64,000 nucleotides of DNA from Vombatus ursinus (lineage: Eukaryota > Chordata > Mammalia > Diprotodontia > Vombatidae), in NCBI RefSeq assembly GCF_900497805.2, contig NW_020954616.1:186001-250000 (forward strand). The letters are read 5' to 3'. Position numbers and translations under genes: made by a program. Position 1 is the first letter of the stretch, and every line of letters begins with the position of its first letter. Below are positions 1 through 13,728 of this stretch, in pieces. Under the pieces are notes generated by a model. The model saw only the letters and a list, made by a program, of their open reading frames with translations. It had not been told where the DNA came from and made no database searches.

Positions 1-3000
1 GGACATCCTTGTTTCACCCCTGATCTTATTGGAAATGCTTCTAGCTTGTCCCCATTACATATTATGCTTGCTGAAGGTTTTAGATAGATGCTATTTATTA
101 TTTTAAGGAAGACTCCATTTATACCTATGCTCTCTAGTGTTTTTACTAGGAATGGGTATTGTATTTTGTCAAAAGCTTTTTCTGCATCTATTGTGATGAT
201 CATGTGGTTTCTGTTAGTTTTGGTGTTGATATGACGGATTATACTGATAGTTTTCCTTATTTTGAACCAGCCCTGCATTCCTGGTATAAATCCTACCTGG
301 TCATAGGGTATTATTCATGTGATAAGTTGCTGTAATCTATTTGCTAATATTTTGTTTAAAATTTTTGCATCTCATTAGAGAAATTGGTCTATAATTTTCT
401 TTCTCTGTTTTGACTCTTCCTGGTTTAGGTATCAGCACCATATGTGTATCATAAAAAGAATTTGGTAAGATTCCTTCTTTGCCTATTTTACCAAATAGTT
501 TATATTGTATTGGAATTAATTGTTCTTTAAATGTTTGATAGAATTCACATGTAAATCTATCTGGCCCTGGAGATTTTTCCCTAGGGAGTTCATCAATGAC
601 TCGTTCAATTTCTTTTTCTGAGATGGGGTTATTTAAGTATTTTACTTCCTCTTCTGTTAATCTGGGCAATTTATATTTTTGTAAATATGTATCCATTTCA
701 CTAAGATTGTCAAATTTGTTGGCATAGAGTTGGGCAAAATAATTCCTAATTGTTGCTTTAATTTCCTCTTCCTTGTGGTGGTTTTACTCTTTTTATTCTT
801 GATACTAGTAATTTGGTTTTCTTCTTTCCTTTTTTTAATTAGATTAACCAAAGGTTTATCTATTTTATTGGTTTTTTTCATAAAACCAGCTCTTAGTTTG
901 ACATATTAGTTCAATAGTTTCCTTAATTTCAATTTTATTAATTTTTCCTTTGGTTTTCAATATTTCTAATTTGGTGTTTAATTGAGGATTTTTAATTTGT
1001 TCTTTTTCTAGTTTTTTTTAGTTGTATGCCCAATTCATTGATCTCCTCTTTTTCTATTTTATTTATGTAAGCATTTAGAGATATAAAACTTCCCCTAGGA
1101 ACTGCTTTTGCTACACCCCATAAGTTTTAGTATGTTGTCTCATTATTGTCATTCTCTTGAATGAAATTATTGATTGTTTCTATGATTTGTTCTTTGACCC
1201 AATCATTTTTTGGGATTAGATTATTTAGTTTCCAATTATTTTTTAGTCTATCTTTCCATGGCCCTTTGTTACATATAATTTTTATTGCATCATGATCTGA
1301 AAAGGATGCATTTAATATTTCTGCCTTTCTGCATTGGATTGTGAGGTTTTTATGCCCTAGTACATGGTCAATTTTTGTGTATGTGCCATGTACCGCCAAG
1401 AAAAAAGTATATTCCTTTCTATCCCCATTCAGTTTTCTCCACAGATGTATCATACCTAACTTTTCTAATGTTCTATTCACCTCAACTTCTTTCTTGTTTA
1501 TTTTGTGGTTAGATTTATCTAGTTCGGAGAGGGGGAGGTTGAGGTCCCTCACTAGTATAGTTTTGCTGTCTATTTCTTCCTGTAACTCCCTGAACTTCTC
1601 CTCTAAGAATTTGGATGCTATACCATTTGGTGCATATATGTTTAGTAATTATATTACTTCATTGTCTACGGTGCCTTTTAGCAGGATGTAGTTTCCTTCC
1701 TTATCTCTTTTGATAAGATCTACTTTTGCTTTTGCTTTGTCTGAGATCAGGATTGCTACCCCTGCTTTTTTTTACTTCAGCTGAAGCATAATATATTTTG
1801 CTCCAGCCTTTTACCTTTACCCTGTATGTGTCACTCTTTTTCAAATGTGTTTCCTGTAAATGACATATTGTAGGATTATGGTTTTTAATCCAATCTGCTA
1901 TATGCTTCCGTTTTATGGGAGAGTTCATTCCATTCACATTTACAGTAATGATTACTCTCTGTGTCTTTTTCTTCATCCTTTTTTCCCCCCTGTTTATGCT
2001 TTTCTTTCTCCTTTCTCCTTTCCCCCCCTCACTAGTGTTTTGCTTTTGACCAGGGCCTCCTTGGGTCCCACCTCCCTTCCATTATCCCTTTCCCTTTTCT
2101 TCCCCTTTACCCTTATTGCTTCTTCCCTCCCTTCTATCCCCCCTCCCTTTTCTTTCCCCTTTCCCCTCCTACTACCTAAAGTACAGGTTAGATTTCTATA
2201 CCTAACTGATTATGTTATTCCCTTCTTGAGCCAAATCTGATGAGAGTAAGGTTCAAACAATGCTCATCCCCCTCACTTCTTTACCTCTGCTCTAATAGGT
2301 TTTTGCGTCTTTTCCTGTAATGTAATTTACCCTTGTCTGCCTCCTCCTTTCTCAGTACATTTTCTTAGCTCAGACTAATCCACTTACTTGGATCCATTTA
2401 ACCCACTTGATTAAATTTTTTTTTTATCATTACATCAAAGTCAACTTATATCCACCCCCTTTATGTATATTCCTTTAACATGGTATAATAACAATACAGT
2501 TCTCAAGAGTTGCAAGTATCATCTTCCCTTGTAAGGATGTAAACATTTTGCCCTTATTAACAACATATTGTATCTTTCTATCCCATTTACCTTTTTATGT
2601 CTCTCTTGAATCTTGTACTTGAAGATCAAATTTTTTGTTGAGCTCTGGTATTTTTATCAGGAACGTTTGGAATTCCCCTATTTTGTTGAATATCCATCGC
2701 CTTCCCTGAAAAATCACGCTGATTTTCGCTGGGTAGTTAATCCTTGACTACATTCCAAGCTCCTTTGCCTTATGGAATATCAATGTTCCATGCCCTATGG
2801 TCTTTCAATGTAGGGGCTGCAAGGTCCTGTGTAATCCTGACTGTGGTTCCATGATATTTAAATTGTTTCTTTCTGGCTGCTTGCAGTAATTTCTCTTTTA
2901 TCTGGTAATTTTGGAATTTAGCTATTATATTCCTTGGTTTCCAATTTGGGATCTCTTTCAGGTGGGGAGCAATGGATTCTTTCTACAATTATTTTACCTT

Positions 3001-3296
3001 CAGGTTCTAGGACTTCAGGGCAGTTTTCCTTTATGATTTCCTGAAGGATATTGTCCAGGCTCTTTTTTTTCATCATGACTTTCAGGTAGGCCTATAATTT
3101 TTAAATTGTCTCTCCTGGATTGGTTTTCCAGGTCAGCTGTTTTACCCATGAAGTATTTTATGTTTTCATCTATTTTTCATTTTTTTGTTTCTGTTTGACT
3201 GATTCTTGCTCTTTCATAGAGTCTTTAGTTTCCGTTTGTTCAATTCTAATTTTTAACATATCGTTTTTTTCTGTTAGATTTTGTACTTTCTTCTCC

Positions 3297-3430
3297 AATT
3301 GGTCAATTGTATTTTTAAGGGATTTATTTTCTTCAATGTACTTTTTTTCCAATTGGCCAATTGTGTGTTTTAGGGACTTGTTTTCTTCAATGTACTTTTT
3401 TTCCAATTGGCCAATTGTGCTTTTAAAGGA
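3297..3430 (-). repeat. 54-bp tandem repeat in the L1 ORF1 coiled coil
   Basis: AATTGG[CT]CAATTGT recurs at 3297, 3351 and 3405, an exact 54-base period. It encodes an 18-residue unit, IGQLEKKYIEENKSLKHT, repeated with small changes. Eighteen residues is 11+7, which keeps coiled-coil phase with a stutter. Confidence 0.75.
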
Positions 3431-3719
3431 CTCCTCTACTTCTGTCATTTGACTTTTAAAATCCTTCTTGAGTTCTTCTAAGAAGGATTTTTGGGCTTCA
3501 GACCAGTTCATATTCCCTTTTGATGTTGCAGATGTGGGTTTGATGACAGTGTTGTCCTCTTCAGAATTTCTGTCTTGATCTTCACTCTTCTCATAATAGG
3601 AATCTATAGTACATTTCTTTTTACTCATGGTGTTTCTTTATTTCCTGGCCTTTAAAGAAATTAAGCTCTCCTGCTGGGGAGCAGAGGGCACTGACCCAAG
3701 CTTCTTGTGTTGGGAGCCT

Positions 3720-4420
3720 AGGTCTTGGTCACTGGTTTTGTGTGCTGGGGCCTCTTATGTTGGTAATTGGAGGCTATAGGTTTCTGGCAGATTATCTGGT
3801 GTTGGGCTGGAATCAGCAAGGCTTGGACTTTCAGGTAAATCTAGGTTGCCTGCTTTTCCTTTCCTTTAGCTTTGTTCAGCTCCTTTTAGATAAGTGCTGC
3901 CAGGTGTTTATCTGCCTCGGGCCCCTTGCAGTGCTGCCTCCCTTATTTCTGTTGAGGTACTGGGAGACTTCTTTGCTGTAGAATGCTGAGGCACCTGGTG
4001 GTTTTCTGAGCTGGTTTCCACTGGTTACCCCACCCTCACTGAGGCACTCTGAGGTACAGCTGTTGGTGTTTGCCTGCTTGACCACCTGGGCTTCGGGATT
4101 TCCTCCTGGTTGGCAGTTGGAGGCTGCAGGGTTCTGACAGCTTACCTGGTGTTGGGCTGGAATCAACAAGGCTGGAACTTTTTGGCACCTCTAGGTTGCT
4201 TTCTTCAGCTCCTTTCAGGCGAATGCTGCCGGGTGCTTATCCACCTGGGGCTGTTTGTAGTGCTGCTTCCCTTATTTTTGCTGAGGCATTGGGAGACCCG
4301 TTTGCTGTAGAATGCCGAGGCACGAGAATCTCCTCCTGGTGTGCTAAAGTGGGTCTTTCCACCAGCTGGCTGGGTGACTCCTGTTTCGTACTGCTCCCCT
4401 TCCCCCAGGGTAAGAGGGGC
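3720..4420 (-). repeat. Tandem monomers in the L1 5' UTR
   Basis: Two diverged units of about 330-350 bases. TTGGAGGCT at 3768 recurs at 4118, CTGGTGTTGGGCTGGAATCA at about 3800 recurs near 4148, and TGGGAGAC at 3961 recurs at 4290. This resembles monomeric L1 promoters known from mouse. Confidence 0.65.
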
Positions 4421-4590
4421 CTTTCCCATTAATCCCTCTAGCTACCTGGGCTATTGTACTGCTGCACCCCGTCTTTCTTCTGGTTCAGCTGTTCCAGGGT
4501 TTTTTCTGGGGTGATATTTTCTGGGTTTTCAGAGGTTGATAGGGGTGGGTGAGAGCGACTACCTTTTTACTCTGCCATCTTGGCTCCCAG

Positions 4591-5143
4591 AAGCAGAAAG
4601 TCAGGTACACTCTTTTCAAGATGCAAATAGGCCATTCCTAGTTTTTCACCCTTTACAATATGTGAATAATTCAGTTCCTAGACACTCAAAGTTTCCTGCC
4701 TGTGGATATAATCAAAGTCTAAAAAGGGCAAAATTATAACATATTATTCCTTATTCCAGCAAAGATTTTTAATCTGTATTCCAAAGGGAGCAACATTTCC
4801 AAGTGTCTTGAAATGCAGAAATAATCTGTTTCCAAGTCATAAACCTTGTACAGGGAAAACAGCATGGATTAACAAGAGACAGGCATTCTAGTGCATGGGT
4901 ACCAAATCATTTTCTAGAATAATCAATGTCAGGCTCCAGGTGACAGAGGGATATCGGCAGTGAATATAGGATGCTTGTAATGGCTAAAGAGCTACAAGAT
5001 TGCTTGCTAATTTGTCACAAATTTTCTTCTTTTGAACAAATGCTCAGAAGTGAATATGCCCTCCTACTGAGTCCCAAATCCTGCATTAACAACTGGTAAG
5101 AATGCTTAACACTTTCAGAGGGAGGTTTGAACTGTTTTGTTGT
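4591..5143. other. SLAMF7 3' flank and probable 3' UTR
   Basis: No repeat or open exon recognised. A minus-strand ATTAAA at 4773-4768 could end the SLAMF7 transcript. Confidence 0.35.
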
Positions 5144-5215
5144 TTAGATGATATTACCAAAGTCTAATGTTCCTGGAGACCTTCGGTTCTTTTCAAGCGT
5201 GTCAGATTTGTCCAT
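5144..5215 (-). CDS. SLAMF7: SLAMF7 exon 7, C-terminus and stop
   Basis: After TTTTTTACAG the exon reads MDKSDTLEKNRRSPGT then LDFGNII and TAA (stop at 5146-5144). Human SLAMF7, from memory, ends with a similar-length exon opening MENPH and closing FAYENVI, so length, opening M-D/E-x and the aromatic-N-[IV]-I end all agree. The 3' UTR runs toward lower coordinates. ATTAAA on the minus strand at 4773-4768 is a possible polyadenylation signal, and an L1 5' end lies just beyond, at about 4590. Confidence 0.83.
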   Translation of the reverse strand: MDKSDTLEKNRRSPGTLDFGNII

Positions 5216-8200
5216 CTGTAAAAAAGACACAAGCAGGGGTGTTATCAGACTCAAATGAGATAATGGATGTAAAGCACTTTGCAAACATTAAAGTACTTAT
5301 AGATGGCAGTTATTATCATTGTTACTAGGCTCCAGTCCCCAGAACTTTTGTCTGCAGATGACTTCATTCCCTGAGTCTTTTACTGAACTCTGGCAAAGTT
5401 TCAGCAATATTTATAGAGCAAAAGATGCACTAGTAGATGTTTAACAACCAGACTGTTGGTAGAAGAGAATACGTACTTTTAAATCTAATTTGCATTATTA
5501 ACAGTTTCTTAAGCCTAGACAATCAATAACATATATGTGTATATGTGTATGTGTGTATGTGTGTATGTATGTGTATGTATGTGTATATATATGCCTGATT
5601 TGTAGCTGACTGATTTCGAGGAGTAAATCCTGACAATGAAAACTTAACCAGGGTTTTATAAGTTCACTAAAACTGGCTCTAGCACACTCCTGGCATAAGT
5701 ATATAAATATATGGATCATCTTTTGAAGTTTTCTCTGCTCTTCCCTTTTCCCACTGCCTTGGACAGAACCTAACCATCATAGACACATAGGGAAGCTATT
5801 CTACCTTTCAAAAACCTTCCAAACATGAGATTTCTTCAACCTGCCTTGGTAGGCTATTCTCATAGTTGAACAATCTTCTTCAGAAACTCTAGTTAAGGTC
5901 CTGCTGATTGAACATCCCAGGAGCTTGTCTTCCCTCTCTGTCTTTGCTTATGCTGTTGCCTATCCTTAGAATGAATGCTGCTCTCTCTAGTCACCTGTTA
6001 AATTCTTACTAAGACTTTAAATTCCAATTCCAATGCAACTTCATCTATGAAGTCTTCCATGATTTTCTCCAGTTGTTAATAACTCTCCCCTGTCCCATAT
6101 CAATTAGTGTTTTGTTTTATACGTATATCTCCTTTCTATTGTATAATTTTCATGAGGGCAGGTACTATGTCTTAGCCATAAAGAATATGTCTAAGGGAAT
6201 TTACCATTCTTCAGAGAGCTCCAAAAAGGCAATAAAGACTTGAGGCAGAGGAAGAGAATAAAAAATTAAGGAAAAATTCCTTACCTTTGTAGTATTCTGT
6301 AAAATGTCATAAACTGTATGCAGTGCTTCCAAATTCTTTTGGATGTTTTTCTGTAAAAAAACAAACAAACAAACATTAAAATACCATCATTCCCCTGAGT
6401 AACAGAGACTCTGTCATAACTCAGAAATGTATGATGTCAAGAAAGGAAACAAACTTTTAATAGGCATAAAGCACTTTTACAGATAGTACCTCAATCCTCA
6501 CAATAACTCTGTGAGGGAAGTATTATAAGTATCCCTATTTTACAGTTGAAGGAACTGAGGCAAACAGAAGTTAAGTGACTTGCCCAAAGTCACACAGCTA
6601 TGAAGTGTCCGAGGCTGGATTTGAACTCATGTCTTCCTGACTCCAGGCCTAGAGTTCTATCCACCATACCACCTAGCTGCTCCAAAAAAGGATGGAAACA
6701 GGTGAATATCGATAGGAGATTTATCTATTCATTGGAAAAGACTTTTGGCTTTAAGAAAAGGTTAAGTGATATGATTGTCAAGAGCCACCATCTTGACAGT
6801 TGTTTTTCTGAAACAATTAAAAAAATTCAGAAATTTGATTCAAAAATTCAATTCAAATTCAATTCATTTAAAAAATCAGAAAAAGAATTCATGTACAAGA
6901 GTAACTTAACTTGAATACACGAGAAAAGATAAACAGTTGCAAAAGCTAAAAAAAAACCCCAACAATCACACATATCAGCAAAGTTAATAAATAACGTCAT
7001 AAAAATTAAATAGAGTTCCCATGCAGTGTCCACAAACTCCACTGAGGTCCATGTACTAGGTGAACCAGCATACTAAATACAAGCAAACTCTCAAGATTGT
7101 GCTTCTGAGTCAAGATTCTGGAATCTTTACCCAGTTCCTCCATGGCAGTGACTCAGCATGACCTCTATCCTTCCTCCCCCAAAAGGAAGCAAATATTGAT
7201 TCCTCTCATACATGAGAAGGAAATAGAGAAAAGCAGGAAAGGGAACAGGAGGAGTAGGAAAGGAGTAAGCAATAGTTAGTGGGGACAGCAGGAGTTGCAG
7301 AGTGAAATGCAGAGCTGGCTAGAAGGCAAAATAGCTTCTGTTCCAGATGGAAAAGGTACTGGAAACCTAGTTGGGGCCGATATTCTCCCAAGGTAAATGA
7401 GTTGAAAATACCTAGCTTTGGAATTTATGTAGCTGTGGATACAAAAGGGATCAATGAATGAGGAAGAAAGTTAGACAAATAAATGGGAATACAAGAGAAA
7501 GACCAGAAATCCAAAAGATGTCACTAGAAAGCCTAAGTAAAAACCTAACTCACAAAAAGATTAAATCAAGACTCAGGAAGACTTAAAGGAAGAATGAATA
7601 AAAATTTAAAAAGAGGACAAAAACACTATGAACAAGTATTATGCCATGAAGAAAAAAATAAACCAAAACTTTCTGGTCAAAAAGACCAGAACTCCCCTAG
7701 ATTACAGAACACAGAACAATAGCAAGAAACTCTATAATGGCTACAAAAAACCATAAAACCTTCAAATAAAAATATAAGGAATAAAATTGGGTCAAAAATC
7801 AAAGTTCTGAAAGCAAAAATTTAAAAACAGAAATATTGTGGTACAGAACTTAAAAGAAATGTAAAACATAGGACTAGCCCAGGAGAGTCCTACCCTTAGG
7901 AGCATGCCTAAAATGCTTGACCTTATGCCTCCACATAGACTTTGAAGCAAGCACATGCATTCTTATTTCCTGTCTGCTTACCACATGGTGAATGTAAGAC
8001 TTTGTGATTGTCTACTGATCCAGAACTAAATATGCATGCAAAAAACTTCCATTAGGACAACTCAATCTCTTTATTCTCTGACAGACTTCAAGTGAGAAAT
8101 CATTCAATCAATAAACACTTATTAAGTGCTTGCTATTTATCAGGCACCAAGCTAAACACTGAGGATACAAAGAAATGCAAAAGTGAGTCCCTGCCTTCAA

Positions 8201-11200
8201 GGAGCTCATAATCTAATGGAGGAAGATAACATATGAAAAGAAACTGAAAGGGAAGTGGGAGTTATCTAACTGAGTATCCTCCTTAAATGGAGGATCTCAG
8301 AGCTGCTCTGCATGGTTTACCTACCACCATTCTAAATTATAGGCAGGGAAGGGCTCCTGGGAAAGGGGAATTAATTATATGAGACTCTTGGTGGGGAAGA
8401 GCTCTGGATTCTCTCTCATCCTGTCTCAAGGAAGTCATGAAAATCTTTTTTCAAGTTGGTGATCCAAGGAAGACATGATATAAGCCTCTGGGTGGCATAA
8501 AAAGCCTTATTTCCTTCCTGCCCAGGTCAACATGTGGCCAGTGAATGCAGAGCCCAGCTGTTTTCCTCTCTCCATTGTATCTATTCTTTCTTGCTCTTAG
8601 GTGAAAAGTATCAGATACTGAATATACTAGGCAATGATTTGTGAGCTTCAAAAGGATGGGAGAGCACCAAGAGTTCCGGAACTAGAATCCATGACAGAGT
8701 TTGACAGCAGCCAAGTCTAATGAGGAAAGACCAGCTAGACCCACCAGAGCAGTAGTGTATGGTAGCCAAGAGGGATTCATTCTTTGTGATATCATACCTA
8801 AACTCCAACTTCAAAAGACTAAGTAGTGAAATAAGTTCTTTTATGTTTGGAGGCTACTGTCAATTTTTTAAAAAAAGGAATCGAAGAATAAAAGAAAAAA
8901 TAAAAAAGATATAATAAAGGGGACAAAGGAACTTTAAGGACTAAAGATTTAAGGAGAATTTGAAGGATAAGGAGAGAATGAGGAAGAGTTCAATTCCTAT
9001 TCCTAAAAATTCAATTCAACATGGAACTAAATCCCACATTAACAGATAAGTGAATCCATATTATTTTTGCAGAAAAGATAATACAACGGCAAGATGTGGG
9101 AAGAGAGAGAAGGAAAAGAAGAAATAGAGAAACTGGAGATTCATTTCTACTCAGATGATGAACAGAGAAAATGAGTAGTAATTGCTCCAATCTCTTAATC
9201 TCTTAATAAGATGGAAGGAATGGGCAAATATGGGAAAGAAGTAAAAATGGGGAAAGATTGGGATGGGTATGTCAGTGTAGAAAGGGAAAGGAAACGTGCC
9301 TCTAAAGAACATTGTCATGGAGATAGAGACAGAAGAGGGGATATTTTTGTCTGTAGTAAGAGACATGGACCTTATAGTGGGTTTCATCTGGGGAGAATTT
9401 ACACCTTTGGAGATCACCTTCTCAGAGAGAGGGTCCTACCTTCTGGGATGAATCACAATCCAGGAAAGGTAATGCCCAAAGGCAGCCAGGACTCATAGTG
9501 ATGGGGGGGAGCACTTTGGGGTGGAGAGGTACATAGCTAGGATAAGTTCACACAGACTTAGGAATGGAGACTGATCAAAGTAAAGTCAGAAGGCTGGACC
9601 AGGCTTCATGACTTGGGGCATAGAGTGAATCCAACCACAAAACACCATTGAGTAGGCAGTTATGGTTTAGGGGATCAAGTGCTGTATTTATGGTCAAGAA
9701 AACTTCAATTCAAAGTCTACCTCAGACTCTTACTAGTTATATGACTTGGACAAGACACAACTTTGCTAGCTTTAGTTTTTTTTTTTTCATAGAAATTGGG
9801 GATAATAATAGCACCTACTTCACAGGATTTTTGTGAGGATCAAATGATAAAAGATGTTTAAAGTGCATTGCAAATCTTAAAATGCTATATAAATGTTAGG
9901 TTACTTTTTCTGGAGGTAGGTAGGCAGCACAGTGATTAGAGCAGTGGACTTAGTATCACGGTAGACCTCAGTTCAAATCCTGCCTCAACTCCTCCTAGAC
10001 AATCTTTTAATCTCTTTGACCCTCAGAATCTTCATCTACAAAATGGATGAAGCCCCTACTTCACTGGGCTGTTGTATCAAGTGAGATAATAAAAGAATTT
10101 TAGAAACCATAATATCTATGTAGATAACTATTAACTATTTGACACCAATTTCTTCATTAATTAATATCATTATGAGGCTCAGAAGAAGAAAAAAATGAAT
10201 GGTATATATAAGATCTACTAATTCAACAATTTACAAGTGGGATGAGGAGGAAATTCAAATGTGTTATTCCAGAAATAATCTTTAGCAGAGACACAGAAAG
10301 AATAAAAAAAAAAAAAGGAATAATTAAAGGTCTAGCACATAACTGAAGAACAGAATTCAGAATAAATGAGAATGAAAAAAAAGCAATGTGAGAGCAAATC
10401 AAAGGAAAAATTAATTGGAAGAGGACACTGCAAAAGAATGTTCCTTAAAATAAGTAGTTGGGCTATGGGAGGGAACATTTTTGAACCACACACTTAACTG
10501 GGGGAGGGAGTAAGAGAAAGGTCAAAAAAATGGGAATTCAACAGATAAATAGATACAAGGAATTGAATGTCAAGGAAATTTGGATAGGTCAGAGAAACAA
10601 GGCAGGGGGAGAGAATCCTGTGGGAAGGGATTGGCATCAAAATAGCATAAGCAAAACTAATTACAGGGACAAAGTATTGACTTTAAAAGAAGAAGGGGAT
10701 AAAAATTAACATAAAAGGAACACACAGAAGATAATGCATGTCTAACAATAATAACTATAAATGTGAATGTATTAAACCATCCCAAATAGCAAGAGAATGG
10801 TCAAATGGATAAGAAACTAAAAACTAAGAATTTGATGTAAACAAAAAACACATCTAAAAATAATGATACATACAGAATAAAAACAAGCTGATGAAACAAA
10901 ATCTACTAAGCATTAGATGATTTTCTCAAAAGTAGGAGGTACATGGGTCAGCTAGGTGGCCCAGTGAGTAGAGCACCAGCCCTGCAGTCAGGAGGACCTG
11001 CAGTTCAAGTCCAGTCTCAGAAACTTACTAGCTGTGTGACCCTAAGCAAGCCACTTAACCCTGATTGCCTCAAAAAAATAATAAAGTAGGAGTTACAATC
11101 ATACTATCAGACAAGACAAATTATAAATTCATTATACCAAAAGAGATAAAAATGAAACTGCATTATGTTTACAGATACTTAGGCAATGAAAGAATATCAA

Positions 11201-13663
11201 CATTACACATATGTGTATTCATAAAGGGTTAACTGATTTATAAGATATAGATAATAATATGAAAATTTTAGGAGACTTTAGTATTCCTCTTTTGGAACTG
11301 GATAAATCTAACAAGATTAACAAAAACTAAAGTACAAAACTGAACAAACTGTTAGGGAAGTTAGATGCAAAAATTTGCCTTCTGAATGGTAACATTAAGG
11401 ACTAAAATTATTTTTTAGTACTGCTGTACCTTTATAAAATAGACCACATGATAGGGAACATAAAATTATAAATAAGTATAAATGAGCAGAGTTAATAGAT
11501 GCATCCTTTGCAGATTATAACACAGTAAAAAATTAACATAAAGAACAGAAGGAAAAGATATAGACCTAAAAAGAGATTTGATCATGATATTATGAATAAT
11601 AAGCATATCAAAGAATATACCCTAAAGCCAGTCTTTGGAAAAAATACATAGCTGAAAACAAATGTTAACAGAACAGAAAGAGAAGATTTATGAACAGATT
11701 ATATACTTAAAAAAACTAAGAAATCAACAAACCCAAAATTAGCTCACTAGATGAAATCTTGAAAATTGTAGATGAAATTAACAAAATAGAAAACAAAAGT
11801 ATCTATGATAAATAAAAAGATATCCTTTGAAAAGACTAACAAAATCAATAAACTTAGAAGTAGCCTGAATGAAAAAAGAAAAGGAAAATCAAATAAGCAA
11901 AATAAAGATCAAACAAGGCAAGATCCAAACTAAGAAGAGATAAGAAGTATCATCACTATGTATTATTTGAAAATCTATAATTATATGCTAGGAAATCTGA
12001 AAATTTCAAATTCATTTAAAAACATATAAAATGCCTTAATTAGCAAAACAGAAAACAGAAGTCTATTAAAAATTATTTTATCTCATTAAATATTTCTCAA
12101 TTATATGTAAAAATATTTTTAACAATCATTTTAAAAAATTTTGAGTTCCATATTCTCTCTCTCCCTCCTTGAGAAGGCAAACATCTTGATACAGACACAA
12201 ACAAAATGATAAAAATAAATAAAGTTTAGAAAAAGTATGCTTTACTCTGCATTCAAAGTTCATCAGTTCTGTCTTTGGCTTTGGATAGCATTTTTCATCT
12301 TGGGTCCTTTGGAACTATTTTGTATCATTGTCATGATTAGAGTAGCTATGTCTTTCACATTTGACCATCTTTACAATATTGCTGTTACTGTGTACAATGT
12401 TCTTCTGATTCTGCTCACTTCATTTTGCATGAGTTTATATAAATCTTCCCAAGTTTTCTGAAACCATCCTGCTCATCATTTCTTAATAGCACAATAGTAT
12501 TCCCTCACAATCACATACCATAACTTGTTCAGCCATCCTCCAATTGGTGGGCATCCCCTCAATTTTCAATTCTTTGCCATCACAAAAAGAACCCTTATAA
12601 ATTTTTTTTGTACAAAGAGGTCCTTTTCCCTTTTCTTTGATTTCTTTGGGAAACAGACCTAATAGTGATATTGCTGGGTTAAAGGGTATGCACAATTTTA
12701 TAGTCCATTGAATGTAGTTCCAAATTGTTCTCCATAATGGTTGGATGAGTTCACAACCCCACCAACAGTGCATTACTATCTCAATTTTTCCACATCACCT
12801 CCAGTATTTGTCATTTTCCTTTTCTGTCGTGTTAGCCAATCTGATATTGGAGGTGATATTTCAGAGTTGTACTATATACCATGATAAGCTAAAAATGGAT
12901 AGGTGACCAAAATTTCATAACTCGGACTGGGATGGAGAGGAAGAGGGTAGTCACTTGGGAGTGGAAGATTTCAGTAATGTCTTTTGGGTGATGAGAAGGT
13001 GGCATTAGACACATCAGAAGACAATTAATATGACACTTGCCCCACCCCACCCCTTTGTAAATGGTTTAATACCAAACTTCAACCCCGCATAAACAAAGAT
13101 TTCACATGGGGAAAAGCCCAGGCTCTGGGGAGGAATGAGAAAGAACTTACTTTAGGATATGAAACTGTGGCATACTCTGTATTTTCTGTAATATCAGGGC
13201 TTAGATTAGAAATTGAGTCATAAATAGTACAGTCCTGGTCTCTTGCATCAGCCTCTGCAACCCAGTGAGGAAAGACAGGTTTAGAATTCATGATACCGAT
13301 CTATTTGTTACCTCCCTGTGCTACCACCTATGACTTTGAAGGCAGAGACATGAGTTTAGTCATTGCATATTACTAGGAGCCAATCATGTTGTATGTTAAA
13401 GATATATTAATATATTGTAGAATGCCACATCACTGGTCAGTCCTCAAAACAATCCTCAAGGTGAATCCCTTGGCCATCTGTGACCATCTTAGACATCCAG
13501 AAACTACATACTCATCAGAATATTTTCTGGAGAATGTTGCAGTGCTGCTGCTTAAAAAAAGCAGGCTCTAGGAGGCAAAACAATAAAGGGAAAGGATGAG
13601 AGGGAGGGGTAAAGAAGATGGAAGAGGAGAGAGAGACAGAGACACAGAGAGAAAGAGAAAGAG

Positions 13664-13728
<65 letters not shown>

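Larger units (their letters stand above)
1..4590 (-). mobile_element. L1 element, 5' portion, runs off the window
   Basis: Read on the minus strand, the 5' end at about 4590 starts GGGAGCCAAGATGGCAGAG. Then come a 5' UTR with repeated units, ORF1 from 3628 (coiled coil, then RNA-binding and C-terminal parts to about 2630), a purine-rich inter-ORF spacer and ORF2. ORF2 has the endonuclease start (VNVNGMNSPIKRKHI, LQETHLKKSD) near 1976 and the reverse transcriptase block ENYRPISLM near 340-700. Several stops and frameshifts interrupt both ORFs. The 3' end lies outside the window. Confidence 0.88.

Noticed and set aside
337-1976. Reverse transcriptase and endonuclease-like genes
   Set aside because: Parts of an interrupted L1 ORF2, not a host gene.
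12237-12461. Open frame with hydrophobic stretches resembling a membrane protein
   Set aside because: It is antisense to the L1 3' portion on the minus strand and recurs in the other L1 3' ends.
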